From: Tolypeutes matacus
Lineage: Eukaryota; Chordata; Mammalia; Cingulata; Chlamyphoridae
DNA: 64,000 nucleotides
NCBI GenBank assembly: GCA_026826555.1
Contig: JAKSZT010053764.1
Coordinates: 31,164,413 to 31,228,412, forward strand
Reading direction: 5' to 3'
Shown here: positions 1 through 10,745 of the stretch, piece by piece
Position numbering within the stretch: the stretch's first letter is position 1
Layout of the letters: each line of letters opens with the position of its first letter
Program-made: the position numbers and the translations under genes
The notes under the pieces: model-generated
What the model was told of the DNA's origin: nothing
The model's input: the letters and a program-made list of their open reading frames with translations, nothing else
Database searches by the model: none

Positions 1-1499
1 CCTGATCCTCCTGTGAAGAAAATCCTCTGACTGGGAGGTGGAGGGAGAGGGAGCCCTGTGTTCTTGGCTGCAGCAGTCTGGAGTGGAATTTTCTGCCTCA
101 CTGAACTTTGATGGTGGGGAAAGAGGGCAGTCTTCATTCGGATATCACAGCTTTCAGTTGTCTTACTGGAATTTCATACAGATTTTCTTAAGTAGATATT
201 TCTTCATTTGCTGTTATCCCTTTAGGACCATTCCCAGAGTCTTTAAAGTGTTGTTTTGTTGTTTAAATAAAACAACAGAGCTCCTCACAATGTCATGTCA
301 GAAGTTGATCTCCAAAAATATTTCTTACAAGTTTAATATATTGTTAATAGGTTAACAAAATATGAATGTCAGGCCAATTCTTAACACATAGAAAAGTTTA
401 GATCTGTGGGTGTTTAGAAAATAAGTGTTGATTATCAAGAGCAATGTACTAATCACTTCATGTGAAATTTTCAGCACCTTCCCCCTCTTGGTTATATTAT
501 TGGCCTTTAGATTTCAGTAAGGCATTTCCCAAATAGCTCCAAGTGGACCAAATGAGTGTGTTTAAAGAAACAAATATTCCCAAGAGAATATTGATAAAAT
601 GGATTAGGGGACCTTGGGAATATAATCTGTAGTAACATGAAGAGCTGTATGATCTATAGTAAGGTGACAAAAAGCTTAGTGGCTTCTTATAGTCGCTTGG
701 ATAGAAACCCTAAAACATGTGCTTATCAATTTGTGAGTGGCAGAGAGAACTCACAAATATAGTAATTTTCCTTGTGAGACGATAGCTTTCCTATCATGAG
801 AAATGTGTTGAGTATTGTTTTAGTATGCCAAAGGGCTGCCAACACAAAGTACTACAAATGTGTTAGCTTTTATAAAGGGTATTTATTTAGGTTGAAAGCT
901 TACAGTTCCAAGACTGAAGTCTAACTCAAGGCACTGTAAGAGGTGCCTTCTCAGTGAGTCATTTGCCACGTATTGAAGCAAAATGGTGGACAATCTCTGC
1001 CTGGTCGCTGCCTTCTCCTCCAGGCTGTACTATCTTCCAGAGCTCAGCTGAGGGCAGCCAGGCATAGGGCTTGTCTCTTAACTGGGCTTTTCTCTCAGGC
1101 TCGGCTGCTCCGCTTGCTTCCCAATTTCACCTGCACGCTATCAGGCAAATGGCTCATCTCTCCCTGCTTAAGCCTCTCCTTTCTGTAACATGGTAGAATA
1201 AAAATGACAGAGCTCTCTTTTCTGGTGTGTGACCATTTTTTTATTGGACCTAGCAAAAGGGCGGAGATGCAACCTGAGTCACATCTCACTGAAGTAGTCC
1301 AGTTGAAAAAAGGTCTCACACCCATAGGAGTGGACCAGGCCACAAACATAATCTTTCTCTTTTTGGGATTCATAAAATAATTTCAAACTGCCACAAGTAT
1401 GTATATAATAGAGGAATTTTCTGCAATGTGTGGGATATTAGTTTAAATTCCTCATATAGATTGGTCTCCTCATTTCTTAACATTTTATGTTCTTTATAG
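1..1499 (+). other. VPS13A: VPS13A intron (upstream part)
   Basis: This intronic DNA precedes the first visible VPS13A exon. Apart from the LTR at 816-1395, I see only AT-rich unique-looking sequence. It ends in a pyrimidine-rich stretch and an AG acceptor at 1498-1499. Confidence 0.8.
816..1395 (-). mobile_element. MaLR-like solo LTR, copy 1
   Basis: The element starts TG and ends CA, and is flanked by a perfect 5-bp target duplication AGTAT (811-815 and 1396-1400). It is homologous along its length to the element at 11294-11910. Read on the - strand it ends with an AATAAA signal followed by a tail resembling the 3' end of MLT1-type MaLR LTRs (GGTACTTTG..GGCAGCC). The 5-bp duplication and TG..CA ends are what ERVL/MaLR integration leaves. 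The exact family name is not known to me. Confidence 0.75.
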
Positions 1500-1613
1500 G
1501 TTGAACTTTTTCATAAAGATATAGAAGCTTTCCAAGAAGAATATAAAACAGTTTCCTTAGTAGGTACATCACAAGTCAGTCTCTATGAATACTTTCATAT
1601 ATCTCCTATCAAG
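1500..1613 (+). CDS. VPS13A: VPS13A exon (human exon 60 by recalled numbering)
   Basis: The exon is 114 nt, exactly 38 codons in phase 0. It encodes VELFHKDIEAF..YEYFHISPIK, which matches the C-terminal third of human chorein as I remember it. The acceptor is tttatag|g and the donor aag|gtaaggt. The residues lie upstream of the ATG2_C-like segment, in the region after the VAB/APT1-type domains. VPS13A transfers glycerolipids between membranes at ER contacts with mitochondria, lipid droplets and plasma membrane. No frameshift or stop is present. Confidence 0.97.
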
Positions 1614-2423
1614 GTAAGGTAAAAATAACCCATTTTCATTTTCCTTGCTAATCTAGGTAATAAATAGCAAATTGATTTAATCAGATGTGGGCAGTATAGA
1701 ATTTAAATTACGATCTTTAATAGTATATAAATACTGTCACTCTGCAATTACAAATACAGATAAATAACAAACGGTACTTTTAATTTTTTTTCCTTCTAAT
1801 AATTTTTTACCATGTGAAAATAATAGTGGGACCACCTACAACATATGTTTACATCTTGACTTGACATTATTTTACCTTAGTTTTCTTTTTAGCTTTTTGG
1901 GACACTTTTAAAAATGTTGTGTATTTTATGTACATATTATTTTTCAAATTAATTTATAAAGCAGCCTTGATTTAAGAATTAAAGATCAAATAAAACTAAA
2001 TGTAAGTTAGTTCTTACCATACAATTTCTGTGTTATGTAACACTTGAAAAACATTATTACACAAGCATATATACAGTATGTATATACAACATAAAGTGTT
2101 TTTTATCTGGTTTCACTATATTAATTTTAGTAGTTGAAATGTACAGCTTTTGAGGTAAGAATTTTCAGCAACTTCAACTTTGTTATTAATGTATAAAAGT
2201 TAATAATGGGATTGAACTAAATATCATGAAATCTTAAATATTTGAATTACATATTTCGTAAAAGGAGCTATATTATATTTTAAATTCCTTCAAATTTCCA
2301 CTTACTGACATAATCCAAGTAAATTTAAAAATATTTATAGTGTAATGAATTTAAAATGAAACTGATTTTTAAAAATTTAATTGTCAATATGAGGAAAATA
2401 CTTACAAATATTTCTCTCTTTAG
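1614..2423 (+). other. VPS13A: VPS13A intron
   Basis: AT-rich intron of 810 bp. I see nothing in it beyond the splice sites. Confidence 0.85.
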
Positions 2424-2569
2424 TTGCATTTAAGTGTTTCACTGAGTTCAGGTAGAGAAGAAACTAAAGATTCAAAACGACGTGGAGGACTGATTCCAGT
2501 TCATTCTTTAAATCTTTTGCTGAAGAGTATTGGTGCCACTCTTACAGATGTACAAGATGTTGTTTTTAA
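2424..2569 (+). CDS. VPS13A: VPS13A exon (human exon 61)
   Basis: This 146-nt exon runs from cttta-g|ttgcat to ttttaa|gtatgt. It encodes LHLSVSLSSGREETKDSK.. through LLLKSIGATLTDVQDVVFK, with the last lysine codon split (AA|G) across the following intron. The VHSLNLLLKSIGATLTDVQDV core is highly conserved in VPS13 proteins. Confidence 0.97.
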
Positions 2570-3759
2570 GTATGTTTAATATTCAGATATATAAATTAAT
2601 GAAAAGTACACTTTATATTTATCTAACACTCTTTAGCTTAGACAGTGTAAATATGTTGGAGATTATAAGCAAAATAAAGTTTTTACTTTTGAATGGAATA
2701 ATTTAAATAATACCAAACATACTTCTTATTAACCCTTAACTAATAAATAACAGAATAATTGTAAAATAATTTCCTTAAGAAGACCATGGACCATGCAAGT
2801 TTGTGCATTATATAAGGATACGGTCTTTCTGGCCTAGGGAAGAATTCTTAAGATATGTGTGCCCAAAGGTGTGGTACTTGAAAGATGTGCTTTAGAGGCC
2901 AATAGGATCAAGATCTTTCAAGTGTTTGTGACTAGAAGAACAGAATAAATGCAGTGACAAGAGAAATAAGGGGTCAGTTTAAAGTTACAGTCAAGAATTT
3001 ACATTTTATTGTAAGTCATAATGGGAAGCTATTAGAGTATCTTATCAAAGAGACTCAAAAGTTTGAGACTATAGAACAGAATGACCTTTTCCGGTAGCAT
3101 CTAGAACTGACTCATTTGAGAACAGTATCAAGACTTAATGAGTCAAGTAAAACTAGCTAAACTTAGATAAAATCAGGTAAAAGTAAAATAAAATAGGTTT
3201 GAGGACACCAGAAATAAGATATCTAATTTTGATGACTTTGTATCCCTTAGCATATAACTTCCCAGTTACTGGATCAGGTAAATGCTGTGAATGCGTTATA
3301 AGTACACTGAGCTGATTCTTCAGCTGTTGGGATGACCAGGCAGGACCTGAAGCAACTGAACCCTGCCATTCTTGAGCAACCTCTTCCATTTACCTCAGTG
3401 TGTCAAATATACACAGGCCATGACAAAACAGTTGCGAAATATTCCGATAGTGGTCCAAAATGGGATTCAGGGGCCCTCAGAAGCCCCTTAAGTTATATGA
3501 AAATTTGTTTATATCAGTGGTTTATCTGAGGAGAAGATCCAAAGCATGTATTAGATTCTCAGTGTTCTTTGATCAAAATGTACAGAGATATATATAAAAT
3601 AGTAGATTTTTCTGATTGATGTGAGAAAATGTACTAGAAGGCAAAGATTAGGAGAAAAATTCTGGAGAAAATTAAACCATTTGTTAATATTAACAACATT
3701 CTTTCTCCTCTCTCTTCATACACATACATATATGGGTACATTTGTCTGTCTTTTTTCAG
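2570..3759 (+). other. VPS13A: VPS13A intron
   Basis: The intron is 1190 bp. The part around 2940-3130 (e.g. 'gggaagctattagag') resembles an ancient mammal-wide repeat also seen near 9260-9950 and 47650-48130. I see nothing else in it. Confidence 0.6.
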
Positions 3760-3841
3760 GCTTGCATTTTTTGAACTCAACTATCAGTTCCACACAACAC
3801 CTGAACTGCAGTCTGAAGTAATAAGACACTATTCAAAACAG
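3760..3841 (+). CDS. VPS13A: VPS13A exon (human exon 62)
   Basis: The exon is 82 nt. Its first G completes the split lysine codon, then 27 codons encode LAFFELNYQFHTT..EVIRHYSKQ. The acceptor is ttttttcag|g and the donor aacag|gtttgt. The sequence matches the remembered human protein at nearly every position. Confidence 0.97.
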
Positions 3842-4734
3842 GTTTGTCTGAGATTGTCTTACAAAGGGACAATGTGATAAGACTAATGAAACTTATGTGT
3901 GTTTCATGTGTGTATACATATGTAATGTAGATTTGGAAAGGGAGTAAATAGCCATTTTCAAAAATTTAAACATTTTTTTTTACCCCAGAATAGTAGGAAA
4001 AAATTGAGTCTAAGCAATATTTTGATTTTTTTCCCCAGAAATTATTTCCTGGATTAGTGTGGACTATAAATAAATAAGTCTTTAAATAAAATATTAATTT
4101 ACTACATTTATTTAGAATTTAAAAGTGAGTTCAACGAAAACTGTTAATTAGTAGCTAATTGATGAGCACAGGGCATTTTTCATATAATTGAATTCTTTAG
4201 TTAGCTGTATAAATTATTTTAATGGAATTTTTTTTCCACTTCTGGAAAGATTACTCTATTTTATGATATAACTTCAAGATGATCTGAAGCATCTGTGGTT
4301 TAGTGGACAGATCACTGAGCATGCTCCCAGTTTTGCCATTTACTGGCTCCGTGACCCTGGGCATTATCTGACCTACATGTTTCTCCATTCTATAAAATCA
4401 CAGTAGTAATAACTTTCACACAGAGTTGTAAAAGTGAACACATTAAAAAAAAATTAAAAACACACACACACAAAAATAAATTAAAAAAATGAACACATTT
4501 TAAATATTCTAAAGCTTTATATATGTAACTATAATGTTATTATCTCCAATACTATAATATCAAATTGCTTTTTAAAAATAAGAATTTTGATGAATAAGGG
4601 AAAATGTTTAGTTATTGAAATTGGTAATAAGGATGTTAGCTTGAAAAAACTATATGTGCATACTGAATAACCCATAAGAAAAAATATTAGGTCTAATCAT
4701 CTATATTGATTTATGTTCATATTTCCTTTTTTAG
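3842..4734 (+). other. VPS13A: VPS13A intron with MIR and a CA run
   Basis: This 893-bp intron holds a MIR-like segment at about 4280-4437 and a short CA-rich run at 4459-4475. The rest is AT-rich and featureless. Confidence 0.7.
4280..4437 (+). mobile_element. MIR SINE relic
   Basis: The core resembles mammalian MIR: a 'tttgccatttactggctccgtgaccctgggc' type motif, then 'ctgacct..tttctccattctataaaat'. It is diverged, and the edges are approximate. Confidence 0.7.
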
Positions 4735-4848
4735 GCCATTAAGCAGATGTATGTACTCATTCTTGGACTTGAAGTTTTGGGAAATCCCTTTGGCTTAATT
4801 AGAGAATTTTCTGAAGGTGTAGAAGCATTTTTTTATGAACCTTATCAG
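4735..4848 (+). CDS. VPS13A: VPS13A exon (human exon 63)
   Basis: The exon is 114 nt, 38 codons in phase 0, encoding [29 protein letters not shown]. The acceptor is ttttttag|g and the donor tatcag|gtaaaa. The LGNPFGL and [16 protein letters not shown] stretches are hallmarks of the ATG2_C-type region shared by VPS13 and ATG2 proteins. Confidence 0.97.
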
Positions 4849-5020
4849 GTAAAATAGTTATCTTGGTGTTATGTGACATATTACACTAATATTTTTGAAT
4901 TGAATGATAATGGATTCCTATTTTTAACTTGAGGTATAGGTGTAAATAGATTTTAGAAAACATGCAAAAAAATCATTGTTTTCCTATGAACAAAGGTAGG
5001 TTTTGGGGTGTATGTTAGTT

Positions 5021-5640
5021 GTTTTTTTTTAATTTTTGCCTCTTCTCTCAAAATTTAAACTCTAGACTTTGCTAAGGTATACTGGATTTTAATTTTTGTG
5101 TAAGATTATACAAGGTAGATAAACTTCAATCTACAACATAAGGAAGATCACCAGGTACTCTTGCTTTGCATGGTTGTGAGGGGCTGTAAAAATAACCATG
5201 CAAGGTGAAACCGTGCAAAGCATTTTTAATCAGTGGGAAAAATTGTTCTGTGACTCTTAAAAATTTTTGTGAAAATATTATTCTTGGTTATAAATGTATA
5301 GGGTAATGAAAAAATATTAAAACTAATATTTAGTACACTGTAATGTAAAACATTAGAACATTGAGGGATTAAGACGTTATCAAGATGAACTTGAACCAGT
5401 TACCTTCTCATTACAATATGGAGCAAGCATCTTTTCTACACATAGGTGAATTGTCATACTTTCTAAATTTAGATCAACTTCTAGCATTTTATCTTTAGTA
5501 CTTTCAATGTCGTGAAATATCTCTGAGAATTCCTTTAATTGAAATTTTACTCGTATAATTTCCTCTGGGACATCTTTATTCTTTTTGTCTGAACTGCTTT
5601 CATCATTTATGTCAATAAGTTCACCTTTAAAAGTAAATAC
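5021..5640 (-). pseudogene. Possible processed pseudogene fragment, antisense in VPS13A intron
   Basis: On the - strand, 5640 down to 5380 is open for more than 80 codons and reads like protein: charged and helix-prone, with segments such as KNKDVPEEIIRVKFQL and SEIFHDIESTKDKMLEVD, ending in GSSSS and a double stop. Below it, 5033-5379 could be a 3'UTR, and a T run at 5022-5030 would be its poly(A) tail. A SINE interrupts the 5' side at 5642. I do not recognise the parent gene. It could also be a chance open stretch inside a repeat. Confidence 0.4.
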
Positions 5641-5641
5641 A

Positions 5642-5848
5642 GGGGAGTAGATGTAGCTCAAGAGGTTGAGTGCCTGCTTCCCACACATGAGGTCCCGGGT
5701 TCAATCCCTGGTTCCTCCTAAAAACAAAGCAAACAAATGAAAAATCCGGCTCAGGGGAGCCAATGTAGTTCAGTGGTTGAGTTCTGGTTTCCCACATACG
5801 AGGTCCCAGGATCAAACCCTGGTCCCGGTACCTCAAAAAAAAAAAAAA
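5642..5848 (+). mobile_element. DAS-type SINE, two tRNA-like monomers
   Basis: Two head-to-tail tRNA-like units are present: 'gtagatgtagctcaagagg..gggttcaatccc' (5646-5725) and a second at 5756-5833 ending in an A run. The flanks share a target duplication ending AGTAAATACA (about 5632-5641 and 5849-5858). The element ends only about 36 nt before the VPS13A exon at 5885. Confidence 0.85.
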
Positions 5849-5884
5849 AGTAAATACAACCTTATATTCTTTTTGATCCTGTAG

Positions 5885-5960
5885 GGAGCTATTCAGGGTC
5901 CTGAAGAGTTTGTGGAAGGAATGGCACTGGGACTAAAGGCACTAGTTGGTGGAGCAGTTG
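5885..5960 (+). CDS. VPS13A: VPS13A exon (human exon 64)
   Basis: The exon is 76 nt, encoding GAIQGPEEFVEGMALGLKAL followed by VGGAV and the first base of a glycine codon. The acceptor is cctgtag|gg and the donor ttg|gtaaga. It belongs to the glycine-rich amphipathic ATG2_C-like segment, which is reported to mediate lipid-droplet and mitochondrial association in VPS13A/C. A SINE sits just upstream of the acceptor. Confidence 0.97.
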
Positions 5961-6042
5961 GTAAGAAACAATGCCTACCAAGTATTATTGTACTAGAAAG
6001 TAATGACATATTTGTTTTTACTAAAACGATAATTTCTGCTAG

Positions 6043-6206
6043 GTGGATTAGCTGGTGCTGCCTCCAAAATCACCAGTGCTATGGCTAAAGGGGTAGCAGC
6101 TATGACTATGGATGAAGACTACCAGCAGAAAAGAAGAGAAGCCATGAATAAGCAACCAGCTGGTCTTAGAGAAGGCATCACTCGTGGAGGAAAAGGCTTA
6201 GTTTCT
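6043..6206 (+). CDS. VPS13A: VPS13A exon (human exon 65)
   Basis: This 164-nt exon encodes (G)GLAGAASKITSAMAKG.. DEDYQQKRREAMNKQPAG.. RGGKGLVS. The acceptor is tgctag|gt and the donor tttct|gtaaga. It continues the glycine/alanine-rich amphipathic region. Confidence 0.97.
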
Positions 6207-6516
6207 GTAAGAAGTTTCACAGAGTTATGAATGTTTTAGGGTATATCTTTTAAACCTGCATTCTGTGAATAAGGAAAATAGACATATACTCTCACTCCTT
6301 AAAGTATTATTTAGATGGTAGAACAGTAGGTGGTATATATACAAAATGTCAGTAGCCTCCAAAAACTTTCTGTTTAAATAAAATATTTAGGAAATATTAA
6401 TTCCTATGGCATCTAGATAGCAAAGCTCCATAATTTTTACGTAAGCCAGAGTTGGTTGGTTCTTTAAGACATCATGTGAGAGTATTGTAAAGTTTTCAAT
6501 TGTGCTTTCTCTCTAG
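6207..6516 (+). other. VPS13A: VPS13A intron
   Basis: Intron of 310 bp. I see nothing in it beyond the splice sites. Confidence 0.85.
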
Positions 6517-6562
6517 GGATTTGTAAGTGGTATAACAGGAATTGTGACAAAACCAATTAGAG
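6517..6562 (+). CDS. VPS13A: VPS13A micro-exon (human exon 66) with GC donor
   Basis: The exon is 46 nt, encoding GFVSGITGIVTKPIR plus the first base of a glycine codon. The acceptor is tctctag|gg. Reading-frame continuity into the next exon places the donor at AGAG|GCAAGT, a GC rather than GT donor with an otherwise perfect match to the GC-AG consensus (AG|GCAAGT). No nearby GT keeps the frame. Confidence 0.94.
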
Positions 6563-6568
6563 GCAAGT
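6563..6568 (+). promoter_or_regulatory. VPS13A: Non-canonical GC 5' splice site
   Basis: The intron begins GCAAGT directly after AG. The exons on both sides join in frame (GG|A glycine codon split as G|GA) only with this cut. The intron is just 97 bp and ends in ccttag at 6659. Confidence 0.85.
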
Positions 6569-6659
6569 ATAGTAGTTTATTTGGATTACACATATTACCA
6601 TATCTTTCCAAGTTGATTATTTATCCTTGTTCCATTTGTTTAAAACTTTTTCTCCTTAG

Positions 6660-6783
6660 GAGCTCAAAAAGAAGGAGCAGCTGGTTTCTTTAAAGGTGTT
6701 GGGAAAGGTTTAGTGGGAGCAGTGGCAAGACCAACTGGAGGCATCATAGACATGGCTAGCAGTACATTTCAGGGAATAAAAAG
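6660..6783 (+). CDS. VPS13A: VPS13A exon (human exon 67)
   Basis: The exon is 124 nt, encoding (G)AQKEGAAGFFKGVGKG.. ARPTGGIIDMASSTFQGIK and the AG of an arginine codon. The acceptor is tccttag|ga and the donor aaaag|gtaaat. It is the end of the glycine-rich amphipathic segment. A 7 kb repeat-filled intron follows. Confidence 0.97.
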
Positions 6784-6912
6784 GTAAATTATCTTTGCTG
6801 TATAATATGGGTAAAATGCTTAGGTCATGAGAAATTAAATCTGCCATTTGGTTTGGGGCACTGAGTTGTAAGCACTACAGTATGGCAGGTTTCAAATGAT
6901 CTTCCTCATTCC

Positions 6913-7192
6913 CTTTTTTTTTTTTTTTTTTTAAATACTTTAAAGGTTTATTTTTATTTTTTTATTTATCTCCCCCTTGCTGCTTGTGCTCATTGTGTCC
7001 ATTTGCTGTGCATTTTTCTGTTTCTGCTTGTCTCCCTTTGTTGCATCATCTTGTTGCGCCAGCTCGCTCACCGCGCCCTGCAGGCCGGCTTGCCTTCACC
7101 AGGAGACCCCGGGTAGGAGGCCCTGAGAATTGAACCCGGGGCCTCCCATATGGTAAACGGGAGCCCAGCCAATTGAGCCACAGCCGCTTCCC
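6913..7192 (-). mobile_element. DAS-type SINE, long form
   Basis: Reverse-strand copy: T run and 'tttatttatctcccccttgctgctt' on the left, a tRNA-like head on the right ending 'gagccacagccgcttcc'. The target duplication CCTCATTCC lies at 6904-6912 and 7193-7201. It carries the middle region also seen at 12820-13210. Confidence 0.9.
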
Positions 7193-8469
7193 CCTCATTC
7201 CTTTTTATACTTTTTAAGTTGCTGCCGTTCCATGGTTTCAATTCTATATAAAGTTCTCTTCTATTCATTACTAATTCCCAGCACCCTTGGCAGGAAAGGT
7301 TTGTCAAGCTAGGCAAGCTTTTCAGTTATCTTGATTGGAATATATTACATTAGTGTAACACAATATGTCGTTAATAAAATTAGCAAATATAATATTCTGT
7401 CTTCTTTTTTTTTTGATAAAGAATGGCATTTTATATTCCTCATTTCAAACTCAGCTTGCTTTTACCCTTCCTTTATGGTCTTATTTTGATACAAAACTGT
7501 AAAATCCATTCTCCCTATTTCTCTTCATTTTTGCAAGTAATTTTAAACATGTTCCCTCTTCCTCCAAATTAAATTTATCTAAGACTGAAATTTACTGGTT
7601 GCATTGTTGTTTTCTCTGTCCTAGAAATTTGTAACACATACTATAAATAAATAAATTCATGCTGAGGCTTCATTTAGAAAGTTAGGTGGGTAGTTATATC
7701 CCTAATCTTTTTCCTTCTGTATTTTCTCTTGCTTACCATTTGATACAGATAGGTATTGTCTATGGGGATAAGATTGTCATCTTACAAGCTGCTCTTCTTC
7801 ATAGTTCTTACCATAATTGAATGTTTCTGTTTTATCATTTAGAATTAAGATGGGGAAAAAAAAATCAATCTCCTCTACCTATAACTTTACTTTTATAAAT
7901 ATATGCTGAGTTAGATTCATCACAGATGCTCAAAAGTCGTTGAAACATAAGGAATTCAAAACATAGAGTTATGCAAGCTTCTGCCCAGAGCTGCCAGTAT
8001 TACCTAGTATTTATCTCAAATGTGGTTAATTAAATGTTGACTATATAATAAAGATATGTAAAGGTTTATAATAGGGATTTATTCAAAGTAAAATAATTAG
8101 AATATAGATTTTAAACATTTGGTTGTAAGGATGCAAAATTTTATATGAAAATGAAAAAATATATATATAAAATTGACTTGTCTTACAAGACACACTTGAA
8201 ACAAAGAAGGTTGAAAATAGAGTTCCAGCTTCATTTATGAGTTGAAATGTCTCATAATAAATGTATAGAAATGCTAAGCAATTTTTTACAAATTTTAAAA
8301 TATGACTAAACTCATAAGAATGAGCTTAGAGAAGGAGAATTTGACAGATTTTAGAAACAAAGAAGGAACTATGAATCAAAGAGGTAAACACATCGGCTTA
8401 AATATCCTGGAAGCTTGGTTTTCTATTCTGGGATAAGCAGTGAGACACTTGGGTCTTTATCAGACAGGG

Positions 8470-8880
8470 AGTGACTTTTAAGTTCATGTGTCAACTTGGC
8501 TAGGTTGTGCTATTCAGTTGTTTGGCCAAGCAAGCACTGGCCTGATTGTTACTATGAGGATAGTTCATGGATTTAAATTATCAGTCAGTTGATTGCATCT
8601 ATGGCTGATTAATTATACATAATCAACTGAGGAGATTGCCTTCAACAATAAGAGACATCTCATTCATTGAGTTGAAGTCTTTAGAAGGAGAACTGATGAT
8701 TTCAGCAGTCAGAAGGGAGAATTTCCATCTCTAGTTTAGCCAGGCACCTTCTCCTGGGGAATTCACCAAAACTTCAGTGGAGTTCCCAGCTTCCAGCCCA
8801 CCCTAAGGAATTTGGACTTGCCAATTCCTTTAATATATCTTATCGGTTCAGTTTCCCTGGAGAACCCTTATAATACACCA
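8470..8880 (+). repeat. Ancient interspersed repeat, family not assigned
   Basis: A recognisable mammal-wide pattern: 'catgtgtcaacttggctagg' near 8489, 'tgattgcatctatggctga' near 8593, and an end 'ccctggagaacccttataatac' near 8856. The right end resembles the terminus shared by several ERVL-class LTRs and related elements. I cannot name the family. Confidence 0.6.
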
Positions 8881-9239
8881 GGTGTTGATTCTGAAATCAC
8901 TGTAGAAAGCCTGTCTTAAAGGATAAATTAAAAGGTGAAAAAAGTCCATCTATTTGCAAGCGGAGACAACAGGAAAACTTAAATTTATTTCTCTCAATTT
9001 GGGAGAGGTAGTCTGCCCTGAGATGTTGAAACTCTAGGCTTGAATTTAAAAATAATTTGGGGTCCAAATGTAGAGTTCCCTTTAAGTCCAATATCCATCA
9101 AGCTGAGAACTTTATAGAATATTACAGTGTCTGGTATAAACAAAGCAATACATGTCTTCTACAAAGATCCTCTCATAGTCTGTGCAGCATAGGATTTCTA
9201 CATGGGAAATACAACAAGGAACAAGGCTCTTTGAAGATG

Positions 9240-9955
9240 AAGTTTAATTAAAAAATTAGAAAATACATAAGGGATTGATTTATCAGTGGCCAGAGCAGAA
9301 ACAGAAGAGGCATTAAGAAGCTTTTGCAGTAATCTAGGTGAGAGATGATGGTGATTTAACCATAGTGCTAGAGGTTGTATGAAAAGGTCATGTTCTTCAT
9401 CTATTTTGAAGGTAGTAACAACAGGATTTGTGGATGAATTGGGGGTGTATATAAGAGAAAGAGAACAGTGCAGGATGATTCTAAAGTTTTTGTCTGAACC
9501 ACTGAAAGGATAGAGATGTCATTCCTTTTATGGAAAGGGGGTATTAGAAGTTTCATTTTTAATATATTAAGCTTAAGATGCCTCTTAGACATCCAAATAG
9601 AGATGTCAAGTAGTTGTCGAATGTAGGAATTGGAAGTTCAAGAGAAAAATCCAACCTAGAGTTAAAAATTTGGGATTCGTGAGACTATAATGAATGTTTA
9701 AAGTCATGAGTTTGGATGAGATGACCTAGGAAACAAGGATGGAAAAAAGAAAAAAAAGGGAGCTAACCATACCAACATTTAGAACTTGCGGGAGTGAGGA
9801 AGAGCCAGCAAAGGAGATTGAATGGCCATTCAGGTAGGAAGATAAGTGGAAAGTGGTTTTCCAGAAGCCAAGAAACAAGACAATTGTGAGCTTATACCAT
9901 TGTTTAAGAGAAAAGAGAACTTCTCCCATTCTTCTTACATGAAAGTGTTATAAAT
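9240..9955 (+). repeat. Ancient mammal-wide repeat, family not assigned
   Basis: The segment follows a pattern that recurs across mammals, e.g. 'gcagtaatctaggtgagagatgatgg' spanning 9326-9351 and 'agatgcctcttagacatcca' spanning 9577-9596. Related pieces appear near 2940-3130, 47650-48130 and 51540-51720. It is diverged, without coding capacity. Confidence 0.55.
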
Positions 9956-9989
9956 TTGATTTGAAAATCATATGTGGAATTTATAACAG

Positions 9990-10215
9990 GAATTGTTCTC
10001 ACTTCCTGACCATTTGCAGTCCCCTCTGCTTGGAATACTCTTCCCCTAGTTAGAAGTATTGCTCACTCCCTTTGTTCAAATGAAACCTTTACCCCGCCCC
10101 ATATCTCTCTTCCCTTTTTAATTTTTTTCTCCTTAGCTCATCTCTAGTTAATTTACTACATATTTTACCCTATTTATATTTCTCTCTAACTAGAATGTAA
10201 GTTCCATGATGGCAG
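9990..10215 (+). mobile_element. L2 LINE relic
   Basis: Resembles the 3' part of mammalian LINE2: 'ctgcttggaatactcttcccc', 'gttcaaatgaaacct', 'agaatgtaagttccatgatggcag'. Edges are approximate. Confidence 0.65.
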
Positions 10216-10319
10216 TGTAGTCTTTTTTATTTTTAAGTGAAGTTTTTATTGATATAATTTTAAATTCATAAGCAATTATAAGAAATAATGCAGAGAGGTC
10301 CCTTATATGTTTTCTGTGG

Positions 10320-10745
10320 TCTTTGTAAATAAATTTCCACAAACTTGGTGACTTAAAACAACAGAAATTTATTCTCTCACAGTTCTAAAGGCCAGACATT
10401 CAAAATCAGTTTCACTGGCCAAAATCAAGATTTCAGCAAGGCCACATTCCCTCCAGAGACTAGGGACAAATCCATTCCATGCCTCTTCCCAGCTTTGGGT
10501 GACAACTGGCATTCCTTGACTTGTGGCCACATTACTCCAATCTCTACGGTCTCATCACCTTCTCCTCTTATGATTGTGAAATCTCCCTCTGCCGCTCTCT
10601 TATAGGATACCTTGTGGCTCCACTACCACACTCAAAATACTGAACAGTTCCAGAACCACAGAGATCCCTCATGTTGCCCTTTTATAACCACATCCACTTC
10701 CTTTCCAAATCCCCCCATAATCTGTAATACTGCTTTAAACACCCT
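10320..10745 (-). mobile_element. MLT1-like MaLR LTR relic
   Basis: The left end reads 'acttaaaacaacagaaatttattctctcacagttct', i.e. on the - strand the polyadenylation-signal region and U5 typical of MLT1 LTRs. The remainder is diverged. Boundaries are approximate. Confidence 0.7.
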
